Shown: positions 1-5,955, numbered from the stretch's first letter. The stretch: 7,203 nucleotides of DNA from Simkania negevensis (GCA_016191565.1 JACPWA010000043.1:1-7203), one strand, 5' to 3'. Notes: a model not told the origin generated them from the sequence alone. Translations and numbers: made by a program.

Positions 1-1
1 A

Positions 2-82
2 AAGGATCAAAATCACGAAAAGATCGTTGATAACGAGCAAACTGAACTCAAAACTCAGGTTAATACTAAATGTAAGAAATAA
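2..82 (+). CDS. possible C-terminal end of an upstream gene (partial)
   Basis: Frame 2 is open from the window edge to a TAA at 80-82 and would encode 26 very hydrophilic residues rich in Lys, Glu, Gln and Asn, ending NTKCKK. The composition resembles a charged, possibly coiled-coil, protein tail. The last seven codons and the stop lie within the repeat at 63-86, so the repeat would supply the end of the protein. If real, the gene is convergent with the tRNA-Ser on the other strand. The opposite strand is also open over this short stretch, so this is only a weak call. Confidence 0.35.
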   Translation, partial: KDQNHEKIVDNEQTELKTQVNTKCKK

Positions 83-86
83 AATG
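63..86 (+). repeat. solitary copy of MITE terminal repeat next to tRNA-Ser
   Basis: These 24 bases are identical to 6983-7006, the left end of the fold-back element near the right edge of the window. They match its inverted right end (7125-7146) with one mismatch over 22 bases. The repeat core is TACTAAATGTAA followed by an A-rich stretch. Its inner end runs straight into the tRNA-Ser: the final TG is also part of the complement of the tRNA CCA end. No second arm is visible nearby, so this is either a solo or truncated element end, or a relic of an insertion at the tRNA 3' end. Confidence 0.75.
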
Positions 87-175
87 GCGGAGGAGGTGGG
101 ATTCGAACCCACGATACGTTTATGGCGTATACACGCTTTCCAAGCGTGCTCCTTCAGCCGCTCGGACACTCCTCC
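85..175 (-). tRNA. tRNA-Ser (anticodon GGA)
   Basis: On the minus strand the 7-bp acceptor stem pairs GGAGGAG (175-169) with CTCCTCC (95-89), followed by discriminator G (88) and an encoded CCA (87-85). The anticodon arm has stem CACGC/GCGTG and loop TTGGAAA, giving anticodon GGA at 141-139, which reads UCC and UCU. A long variable arm (ATACG...CGTAT stem), typical of class II tRNAs such as serine, precedes a T arm with stem GTGGG/CCCAC and loop TTCGAAT. Length is 91 nt including CCA. All parts are present, so it should be functional. It is transcribed divergently from znuA. Confidence 0.97.
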
Positions 176-214
176 AAAAATTTCAATAATCAATAAATAG
201 TGCAATTTTACCAG

Positions 215-227
215 ATTATAGTATAAA
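215..227. promoter_or_regulatory. overlapping divergent -10-like elements between tRNA-Ser and znuA
   Basis: The 105-bp divergent gap (176-280) is very AT-rich. A perfect TATAAT lies on the minus strand (220-215), about 40 bp upstream of the tRNA 5' end. TATAGT (217-222) and TATAAA (222-227) lie on the plus strand, about 55-60 bp upstream of the znuA start. No convincing -35 box pairs with any of them. The segment also forms a loose palindrome (ATTaTA...TAaAAT), the kind of shape a Zur/Fur-family repressor might bind, but the match is weak. Treat this as the likely promoter area, not a defined site. Confidence 0.3.
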
Positions 228-280
228 ATAGCTCAAGATATCATTAAATACTAGACGAGCTTTACCCTCCTGCAGTTAAG

Positions 281-1177
281 ATGAAAAAAATTATTTTAGC
301 TCTCCTCCCCCTCGTCCTTCTCATCGGATGCATTAAAAAAGGAGAAAAACAAAAAACAATGCCCCTTGTAGTAGTGAGCGTTCCTCCCTACATTGAACTA
401 GTAGAAAAAATTGCACAGGGAAAAGTAAGGGTTGTATCCGCTATTTCTCTTAATTTTAACCCCCATCTTTTCGAGATTACACCACGAGAAATGGTTACAA
501 TTGAAAAGGCAGACCTGTGGATTGGCGTGGGAGAAGGGTATGAAGCTCTACTCCTTCCTACTTTCAAAAAAAAGGGCACCGCGATCGTAAAATTACAGGA
601 AGAGGTTGATCTAAGAGAAGAAGCTGGAAAGCATTTCTGCCATGATCACGGACATCATCATGAGCATGGAGACCAACATGGGCATATGCAAGAAGAAAAA
701 GATCTCCATTTCTACTTAAGCCCAAAAAGACTTAAGCTCCAGGCAAAACTCATTAAAGAAGCGCTCGTCAAACTTACTCCTGAAGAAGAGCCTTTCTATG
801 AAAAGAACCTGACAGATCTTTTGCAAGAAATTGATGCTCTTGACCGCGAAATTGCCATCCTTCTTGCCCCTTATAAAAACAGTGTGATTCTTGTTTCCCA
901 CCCTGCCTTCGGCTATTTTTGCGACGATTACTCCCTTGTCCAGATTCCAATCGAATCAGAGGGGAAAAGCCCCCTTCCTAAAGAGCTCATAAAGACAGTG
1001 GCCTTATTAGAAAAAAGTGGAGTCCGTTCTGTATTTATTCAACCTCAATTTGATAATAAAGGAGCTCTTCTCATTGCCAAAGAATTTCAACTTGCTGTAC
1101 ATATGATAGATCCATTGGACGAAAAACTACTAAAAAATTTAAAAGAGATAGCGCTCCTGATTGCACAGCAGAACTAA
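281..1177 (+). CDS. znuA: zinc ABC transporter substrate-binding lipoprotein ZnuA
   Basis: Cluster A-I (ZnuA/TroA family) metal-binding protein that captures Zn2+ outside the inner membrane and delivers it to the permease encoded downstream. The 298-residue length is normal for the family. The N-terminus is a lipoprotein signal: MKK, a hydrophobic core, then lipobox LIGC with Cys17 as the lipidated residue. Predicted metal ligands are His62 (NPH), His143 (DLHFYLSP) and His207 (SHPAFGYF), with an Asp at 277 or 280 (IDPLD). Histidine at the third position favours zinc over manganese. Residues 118-135 form a His-rich loop (HFCHDHGHHHEHGDQHGH), typical of zinc-specific members. The ATG at 281 is chosen because it gives a complete signal peptide, although no Shine-Dalgarno sequence precedes it. 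A perfect hairpin follows the stop codon directly, before the ATPase-permease gene. Confidence 0.93.
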   Translation: MKKIILALLPLVLLIGCIKKGEKQKTMPLVVVSVPPYIELVEKIAQGKVRVVSAISLNFNPHLFEITPREMVTIEKADLWIGVGEGYEALLLPTFKKKGTAIVKLQEEVDLREEAGKHFCHDHGHHHEHGDQHGHMQEEKDLHFYLSPKRLKLQAKLIKEALVKLTPEEEPFYEKNLTDLLQEIDALDREIAILLAPYKNSVILVSHPAFGYFCDDYSLVQIPIESEGKSPLPKELIKTVALLEKSGVRSVFIQPQFDNKGALLIAKEFQLAVHMIDPLDEKLLKNLKEIALLIAQQN

Positions 1178-1222
1178 TACCGAACATCACTAAAAATGGT
1201 AATTTTTAGTGATGTTCGGTAT
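1177..1222. repeat. perfect 21-bp inverted repeat (hairpin) after znuA
   Basis: The arms 1177-1197 and 1202-1222 are perfectly complementary over 21 bp with a GGTA tetraloop. The hairpin begins at the last base of the znuA stop codon. No T-run follows, so it is not a standard intrinsic terminator. It could act as a processing or mRNA-stability element protecting the 3' end of znuA mRNA, giving more binding protein than transporter, or it could be a short repeat element. The remaining gap to the next gene (1223-1337) holds no other structure I can support. Confidence 0.85.
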
Positions 1223-1337
1223 GAGAAGATGCTTCACAAGGCGCAAGGGAAGGGTTTTTGAAAGCATTTTCTGCTAATTTTTTAATTGACCGATATATTT
1301 TAGAATTTTGAAAGGCCCTCTAAACCTTGAGATATGT

Positions 1338-2735
1338 ATGCCCCCTGTAGTTCTCTTCGATACCGTTTCCTTTGATCATGAGAAAAATCCTGTCCTAACA
1401 GAAGTCAGCTTTAGTATAAGTAGAGGGGAGTTTGTAGGGGTGATTGGCCCTAATGGAGGGGGCAAAACAACCGCACTGAAATTAATGATGGGCTTTCTTA
1501 AACCCAAAAAGGGGAAAGTCCTCCTCTTTGACTCCCTTCCTAAAGAGGGGAGAAAAAGGATCGGATATGTTCCTCAAATGATGGAACTCGATAAAGCATT
1601 TCCCATTTCGGTCGAGGAAGTGGTACTAACAGGTCTTCTCTCAAAAGTGAAATGGTGGGGTAGTCTTCCTAAAGAAGAAAGAAAAAAGATGGATCTGATC
1701 CTAGAAGAGATGGGGATTGCCTTTCTCCGCCATTTTCCTTTTGGCTCCCTATCTGGAGGACAGATTCAAAAAGTGCTCATCGCTAGAGCCCTAGTTTCTC
1801 AGCCCGATCTTCTCCTTCTCGATGAGGCAACGGTGCATATCGACCCCCATTCTGAAGAGCAGATCTTTGAACTTCTAAAAAACCTCAAAGGGAAACCCAC
1901 TATTCTCATTGTCAGCCACAACTTTGAGGCAATTATGAAACATACAGAGCGGGTTCTCCTCTTTCAAAAAGAGGTCTCCTCTTTAAGTCTTCTTATCGGC
2001 TCCTACGTGGTGGTAAAGCGGATCCTTTTTATCAGTGGAAGCATTGCCCACTCAGTAGTAGGGGGCCTCGGAATAGCCCTCTATCTCCATCGGGTCTACC
2101 AGATTCATTGGTTGAGACCTCTGCATGGAGCCCTCATTGCTGCTATCCTCTCTGCTATCCTCATTGGCGCTATTCGTCTCTACTATAAGCAAAGAGAGGA
2201 CACCGTGATTGCCTCCATCTGGGCTTTTGGGATGTCTTTAGGGGTGATTTTTATCTCTCTTACCCCTGGTTATAACGTAGAGATGATGACGTATCTTTTT
2301 GGCAATATCCTTTGGACCTCTAGCACTGATCTTTGGATGTTAATTGGCCTTGACTTCATCGTCTTGGGGGCAGCGCTTCTTTTACACCGCCGCTTTCTTG
2401 CAATCTGTTTCGATGAGACACAAGCCACTTTGCAGGGACAGTCGGTCTCTGCTCTTACCTTTCTCCTTCTTTCACTAGTGGCCATAACCATTGTTCTCTT
2501 GATTCAGGTAGTAGGAGCAATCCTTGTCATTGCTATCCTCTCTCTTCCTCCTGCTATTGCCGGCAGCTATACCAGATCGCTTGGAAAAATGATGATATTT
2601 GCTGTCTTCTTGGGAATTCTGTTTACTTTTCTAGGGCTTTCTCTCTCTTTTTCTCTCAACTGGCCTCCAGGCGCAACAATTGCCTTTGTCGCAACTTCTC
2701 TCTACTTTCTAAATTTATTTAGAAAGAAAAAATAA
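1338..2735 (+). CDS. fused zinc ABC transporter: ATPase (ZnuC-like) + permease (ZnuB-like)
   Basis: One 465-residue chain combines two proteins that are normally separate. Residues 1-207 are the ATPase: Walker A GPNGGGKTT (37-45), Q-loop Gln80, signature LSGGQ (138-142), Walker B with catalytic Glu (LLLLDE, 158-163) and H-loop His194, so all catalytic motifs are intact. From about residue 217 the sequence is an ABC-3 family permease, starting at GSYVVVKRILF (like GSFVVWRRM of ZnuB), with about seven further hydrophobic segments up to 461. The usual ATPase tail (roughly 30-45 residues after VLLF) and the first 12-20 permease residues, including half of helix 1, are absent. ATG 1338 is preferred over an upstream in-frame TTG (1308) because ATPases of this family start just before the FDTVSF strand and neither site has a good ribosome-binding site. 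Together with ZnuA it would import Zn2+. It could instead be an impaired deletion product. Confidence 0.88.
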   Translation: MPPVVLFDTVSFDHEKNPVLTEVSFSISRGEFVGVIGPNGGGKTTALKLMMGFLKPKKGKVLLFDSLPKEGRKRIGYVPQMMELDKAFPISVEEVVLTGLLSKVKWWGSLPKEERKKMDLILEEMGIAFLRHFPFGSLSGGQIQKVLIARALVSQPDLLLLDEATVHIDPHSEEQIFELLKNLKGKPTILIVSHNFEAIMKHTERVLLFQKEVSSLSLLIGSYVVVKRILFISGSIAHSVVGGLGIALYLHRVYQIHWLRPLHGALIAAILSAILIGAIRLYYKQREDTVIASIWAFGMSLGVIFISLTPGYNVEMMTYLFGNILWTSSTDLWMLIGLDFIVLGAALLLHRRFLAICFDETQATLQGQSVSALTFLLLSLVAITIVLLIQVVGAILVIAILSLPPAIAGSYTRSLGKMMIFAVFLGILFTFLGLSLSFSLNWPPGATIAFVATSLYFLNLFRKKK

Positions 2736-2761
2736 AAAAAATTGACCTTTTTTTTTATTTT
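2729..2761. terminator. A/T-rich hairpin after the permease gene
   Basis: Arms 2729-2741 and 2749-2761 form a perfect 13-bp stem made only of A and T, with loop TTGACCT. The A-rich arm precedes and the T-rich arm follows, and the left arm overlaps the last codons and stop of the transporter gene. Because the stem contains no G-C pairs, it would be a weak intrinsic terminator, but it has a T-run on either strand. Confidence 0.35.
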
Positions 2762-2770
2762 AGAGAAAAT
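2742..2770 (+). promoter_or_regulatory. candidate promoter for the propeller gene
   Basis: TTGACC (2742-2747, five of six matches to the -35 consensus) is followed after 17 bp by GAAAAT (2765-2770, four of six matches to the -10 consensus). Transcription would start near 2777, about 16 bases before the ATG at 2793. The -35 lies in the loop of the A/T hairpin and the spacer is mostly its T-tract. Plausible, unproven. Confidence 0.3.
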
Positions 2771-2792
2771 CCAAGAAAACTTTTACCCTCTT

Positions 2793-4454
2793 ATGAGAAA
2801 GAATTTCAAGACTTTTCTTTTCCTGTTGCTGCTTACTCTTTCAAAGATCTATGGAGATAGCTTTAGCTGGAGCCTTCCAGCTACAAATCTCTTTCCTCCT
2901 ATTCCTGCTAGTCATGAAATCTTTGATTTGCGGCTTTCTATAGATCCCTCCGGAGATGGCATAGCTATTTGGATAGATCAAACCTCTCCCTCTGTCAGCG
3001 TCACTCGAGCAGCCAGTTATCATCATGCAACTAATAGTTGGGATCCTCCTGTTACAATCTCAGATCCCTTATCTGTAACAAGTAGTTGTCAGGTAAGTGT
3101 AGACTCCTCTGGAGATGCGATCGCTCTTTGGTTTTCTGCATCTCCAGCACCATTCATCGCAACCGCGCGTACCTATAATAAGGCTACTGGGCAGTGGCGC
3201 AATGATACTACTGCACTATCTAGTGCTAGCAGTGGATTCACAGGCATTAATAATTGTCAAATTGGCACAGATGCTCTTGGCAACGGCATTGCCATATGGG
3301 AAGAACTCCTCCCTCCCTCTACTATTCAAGTAGTTCAAAGTGCTAATTATAACAAAGCTACCCAAACCTGGTCCCCCCTCCCTTCCTCTCCCTCTTTTCC
3401 TCGTTACCTTACACCGACAAATTCATACGTAGCAACTAATAGTTCACTTAGCATTAATGCTAAGGGAGATGCAGTGGCTATTTGGTCTAATAATGCTTCT
3501 GGCAATTATTCGATCGAAGCTACAGTTTATACTAAAGCAACCAATACATGGTCGGCTCCTACCCAGGTAAAGCTCATCAATGGGCCTCTTAGTTCAGACC
3601 CTTCTCCTCAAATTGCCATAGACGCCGCAGGAAATGCTCTTGCTGTGTGGAGAAATCATATTACAGATACCATTGAAGAGAGCACCTATACAAGAGCTTT
3701 GAATACCTGGTCGAGTATTAATACCCTCTCCTCTGCTGGAGGTACTCCTGTAGGTGTACAAGTCGCTGTAAATGAAGCAGGAAATGGAGTAGCAGTATGG
3801 CAGCAAACGATAGCCGGTACTTCTACCATTCAAAGCTCTCAGTATAACAAATCAACTAACATGTGGTCCTCTCCCAGCCTTCAACTCTCAGATCCATTAG
3901 AAAGCCTTAGTCCTCAAGTAGCAATTGATCCTGCAGGGAACATTGTGGCTGTATGGCAAGAAGTAAGTGGAGGCATCCCTGTAATCAACGCAGCTAATTT
4001 TAACTCAGAAACACTAAGCTGGAGTGCTCCCCAAGGCCTCTCCTTTTCCGGTATAGGTCAAGCCGGATTAATTCCGGTAGTAAAGATGGGAAATGTGGGC
4101 ATTGTTCTTGCCATATGGGCGCAAAGCGATACCAGCGCATCGACAATAACTGTTCAATCTGCAGCAAGTATCTTAGTTCCTCCACCTCCTTCTAATTTAA
4201 GTGGATACCAAAAATTTAACCGTTTTCCAACGCAAAGTGAATTTTTTAACCAACTCCAATGGTCTCCTAGTTCTTCCTCTCTTTTAGACCATTATAACAT
4301 CTTTCGAAACGGGGTTTTCATTGGATCTACCCCTTCTTCAAAACCCAAATTCAGAGACCATAACCGGGTGCCTGGCACCTCTGACACCTACTCAGTAACT
4401 GCTGTAAATACCCTAGGAGCATCCAGCACTCCAATCACTATCACTATCCCGTAA
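2793..4454 (+). CDS. exported beta-propeller-like repeat protein with C-terminal FN3-like domain
   Basis: I do not recognise a named gene. The 553-residue product starts with a signal peptide (RKNFK, then a Leu-rich core, ending near KIYG/D at residue 21). Eight copies of a motif like D.xGNxxAVW follow, with the Trp at about 60, 113, 169, 231, 286, 336, 388 and 442, spaced 50-62 residues. Seven copies of a second motif (YxKATxxWS) alternate with them, Trp at about 83, 135, 193, 253, 306, 358 and 410. This periodicity suggests a seven- or eight-bladed beta-propeller. A Pro-rich linker near 463 (PPPPSN) leads to a fibronectin type III-like domain ending TVSAVNTxG-style (SVTAVNTLG). It is Ser/Thr-rich with no enzyme motif. 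ATG 2793 is preferred over TTG 2742 because it gives a clean signal peptide. It is probably a secreted or surface binding protein. Confidence 0.8.
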   Translation: MRKNFKTFLFLLLLTLSKIYGDSFSWSLPATNLFPPIPASHEIFDLRLSIDPSGDGIAIWIDQTSPSVSVTRAASYHHATNSWDPPVTISDPLSVTSSCQVSVDSSGDAIALWFSASPAPFIATARTYNKATGQWRNDTTALSSASSGFTGINNCQIGTDALGNGIAIWEELLPPSTIQVVQSANYNKATQTWSPLPSSPSFPRYLTPTNSYVATNSSLSINAKGDAVAIWSNNASGNYSIEATVYTKATNTWSAPTQVKLINGPLSSDPSPQIAIDAAGNALAVWRNHITDTIEESTYTRALNTWSSINTLSSAGGTPVGVQVAVNEAGNGVAVWQQTIAGTSTIQSSQYNKSTNMWSSPSLQLSDPLESLSPQVAIDPAGNIVAVWQEVSGGIPVINAANFNSETLSWSAPQGLSFSGIGQAGLIPVVKMGNVGIVLAIWAQSDTSASTITVQSAASILVPPPPSNLSGYQKFNRFPTQSEFFNQLQWSPSSSSLLDHYNIFRNGVFIGSTPSSKPKFRDHNRVPGTSDTYSVTAVNTLGASSTPITITIP

Positions 4455-4634
4455 ATTCGTGCTGCTTCCCAGAAACTCGTCACCCTGAGACTTAACGGCA
4501 AGCTCCTACAGTTCACCAATCGTAAATGGGCTAGTATTAACACCAGCTCGGCTTTAAAGCTAAAGAGCACGAGAGCTATCTTTCTTTCTGAAATTTCTCA
4601 CAATGCAGCAAATTTGATGGTTCGCGATACATAA
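4455..4634 (+). other. 59-codon open stretch in frame after the propeller stop codon
   Basis: Directly after the TAA at 4452-4454 the same frame stays open for 59 codons to a TAA at 4632-4634. The only ATG in it is near the end. It could be a degraded C-terminal extension cut off by a nonsense mutation, a readthrough tail, or chance, as the FN3-like domain already looks complete. The rest of the gap to 4681 shows a 10-bp palindrome GCTTTAAAGC and no gene that I can support. Confidence 0.25.
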
Positions 4635-4681
4635 AAAGTCGACAATTGAGTAAAACCTAAATTAAGAACCTCCTAAAGCTT

Positions 4682-5284
4682 ATGCGACTTTTATCCTTTT
4701 TTCTTTTCCTTACTGCCTTAATAACTCTAAGGGCCTATGCGGCAGGGCCTCTTATCGAAGGGAAGATAGGCTATTTTCAGCCTGCCTCAGGAATCTTAAA
4801 AGAAATCTACGGAAAAGGATGGACTAATTACCAGTTTGAAATCTCTCAGGGACTTTCAAAAAGCCAACGGGGCTGGAAAAATATTTATCTATGGGGAAGT
4901 GTCAACTATGTCACAAAAACAGGTCGTTCTCTGGGAGGCCATGATAAGACAAATATCAGGATCCTTCCCTTAAGCGCTGGTTTTAAACTTGTCTGTCCTC
5001 TCATGAGTTCTTTAGATATGTACTTCTCCGGAGGCGCTCGCTATTTTTTTCTCTATATCGACAATGAGGTCGATTTTGTGCTAAAAAAAGTGAGAAATAA
5101 TGGGTTAGGAGGGGTATTTAGCATCGGGACTCTTATCCATCCCCGTCCCCACTTTTTTATCGATCTTTTTGCCGACTATTCAATAAAAGAATTTAATTTT
5201 CATAAGGAACGGCCTACAGTAAAACGGTATAAGCTGCAAGTAGGTGGACTGACAGTTGGTGCTGGGATCGGTGTGAATTTCTAA
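4682..5284 (+). CDS. predicted small outer-membrane beta-barrel protein
   Basis: No named gene is recognised. The 200-residue product has a signal peptide (MRLL, hydrophobic core, cleavage AYA/AG after residue 20). The mature part of about 180 residues shows alternating polar and hydrophobic strands rich in Tyr, Phe and Gly (for example IYLWGSVNYV, LDMYFSGGARYFFLYI, HFFIDLFADYSI, VGAGIGVNF) and ends in Phe, the C-terminal signature for BAM-assembled outer-membrane proteins. Size and strand pattern fit an eight-stranded barrel of the OmpA/OmpW-like fold class. The ATG at 4682 has no Shine-Dalgarno sequence. It lies 227 bp after the propeller gene and just before the rplU promoter, so it is probably its own unit. 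It is likely a lineage-specific envelope protein; function unknown. Confidence 0.72.
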   Translation: MRLLSFFLFLTALITLRAYAAGPLIEGKIGYFQPASGILKEIYGKGWTNYQFEISQGLSKSQRGWKNIYLWGSVNYVTKTGRSLGGHDKTNIRILPLSAGFKLVCPLMSSLDMYFSGGARYFFLYIDNEVDFVLKKVRNNGLGGVFSIGTLIHPRPHFFIDLFADYSIKEFNFHKERPTVKRYKLQVGGLTVGAGIGVNF

Positions 5285-5296
5285 ACGTATTGACTC

Positions 5297-5325
5297 TTGA
5301 CAAAGAGAGATATTTCCATTACTAT
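5297..5325 (+). promoter_or_regulatory. sigma70-type promoter for rplU-rpmA-obg
   Basis: A perfect -35 TTGACA (5297-5302) is followed, after exactly 17 bp, by TACTAT (5320-5325, four of six -10 matches). Transcription would begin near 5332, leaving a leader of about 50 nt before rplU. This is the best promoter in the window, as expected for a ribosomal protein operon. Confidence 0.65.
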
Positions 5326-5370
5326 TCTGTCTTTCCCTTTTCTTTAAGTGGAAACTTTGGGTTAGAATCT

Positions 5371-5376
5371 AGGAGG
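5371..5376 (+). promoter_or_regulatory. ribosome-binding site of rplU
   Basis: AGGAGG (5371-5376), a full Shine-Dalgarno sequence, lies 7 bases before ATG 5384. This spacing favours the ATG over the GTG immediately upstream at 5381. Confidence 0.8.
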
Positions 5377-5383
5377 TCACGTG

Positions 5384-5695
5384 ATGTATGCTATTATCCA
5401 AACAGGTGGAAAACAATATCGGGTCGAGCAGGGAGATGTGATTGAAGTGGAACTCCTAGAGGAAAGCTCTGGACCTGTTGAGTTTAAAGAAATTTTATTC
5501 TTATCAGATGGAAACGAAATCAAAATAGGAACTCCTCATCTCACCTCCTGTCTAGTAAAGGGAGAAGTGATTGGATTAGAAAAAGCTCCTAAGATTTTCT
5601 CTTTTAAGTATAAAAGAAGAAAAAATTGCCGAAAGAAAATCGGTCATCGGCAAAAATATGCAAAAGTAAAAATCACAGAGATTATTAAAAAATAA
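5384..5695 (+). CDS. rplU: 50S ribosomal protein L21
   Basis: L21 is a 23S rRNA-binding protein of the large ribosomal subunit. The 103-residue product matches the family length and begins with the hallmark [18 protein letters not shown]. The basic rRNA-binding segment FKYKRRKN...KKIGHRQKY lies at about 72-93 and the protein ends KITEIIKK. Cys79 (KNCRK) replaces the usual Tyr or His, a conservative family variation. Translation starts at ATG 5384 behind a perfect AGGAGG. It is first in an operon with rpmA 11 bp downstream and obg beyond, the widespread bacterial rplU-rpmA-obg order. Confidence 0.97.
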   Translation: MYAIIQTGGKQYRVEQGDVIEVELLEESSGPVEFKEILFLSDGNEIKIGTPHLTSCLVKGEVIGLEKAPKIFSFKYKRRKNCRKKIGHRQKYAKVKITEIIKK

Positions 5696-5706
5696 AGGGA
5701 TTTTTC

Positions 5707-5955
5707 ATGGCACATAAGAAAGGACAAGGATCAACTCGGAATGGCAGAGATTCCATCGGAAGGCGGCTAGGAGTCAAAGCGACTCATGGCCAAGCTGTCC
5801 AAACAGGGAGTATTCTCGTTCGACAAAGGGGCACTAAGTGGCATCCTGCAAAAAATGTGTGCCGGGGAAGAGATGATACCCTCTTTGCGCTAATCGATGG
5901 AATAGTTCACTTTAAAAAAAGTAAGCGAACCCTCGTCTCTGTCCTACCTAATTAG
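5707..5955 (+). CDS. rpmA: 50S ribosomal protein L27
   Basis: L27 sits near the peptidyl-transferase centre, where its N-terminal tail helps position tRNA substrates. The 82-residue product is full length and starts [16 protein letters not shown] without the cleaved leader found in Firmicutes. The central [15 protein letters not shown] and [13 protein letters not shown] motifs and the C-terminal VSVLPN closely resemble chlamydial L27. A ribosome-binding site AAGGGA (5695-5700) overlaps the end of the rplU stop region, 6 bases before the ATG. The short gaps on both sides indicate co-transcription with rplU and obg. Confidence 0.97.
   Translation: MAHKKGQGSTRNGRDSIGRRLGVKATHGQAVQTGSILVRQRGTKWHPAKNVCRGRDDTLFALIDGIVHFKKSKRTLVSVLPN

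Noticed and set aside
1177..1222. Hairpin as intrinsic terminator of znuA
   Set aside because: The right arm is followed by GAGAAGATGC, without a T-run on the plus strand.
1308..1337. TTG 1308 as the start of the fused transporter
   Set aside because: It has no ribosome-binding site, and the ten added residues do not fit the family N-terminus; ATG 1338 does.
2742..2792. TTG 2742 as the start of the propeller protein
   Set aside because: It would place 17 residues before a clear signal peptide and begin in a hairpin loop; ATG 2793 gives a standard exported protein.
3594..3833. Open frames on the minus strand and in other frames inside znuA, the propeller gene and obg
   Set aside because: They lie entirely inside well-supported genes, lack recognisable motifs and ribosome-binding sites, and are explained as shadow frames.
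2793..4454. CRISPR-like or DNA-level tandem repeat in the propeller gene
   Set aside because: Repetition is at protein level only, with diverged DNA and variable 50-62 residue spacing; there are no identical direct repeats with spacers.
5381..5383. GTG 5381 as rplU start
   Set aside because: ATG 5384 has better spacing from AGGAGG and gives the conserved [12 protein letters not shown] start.
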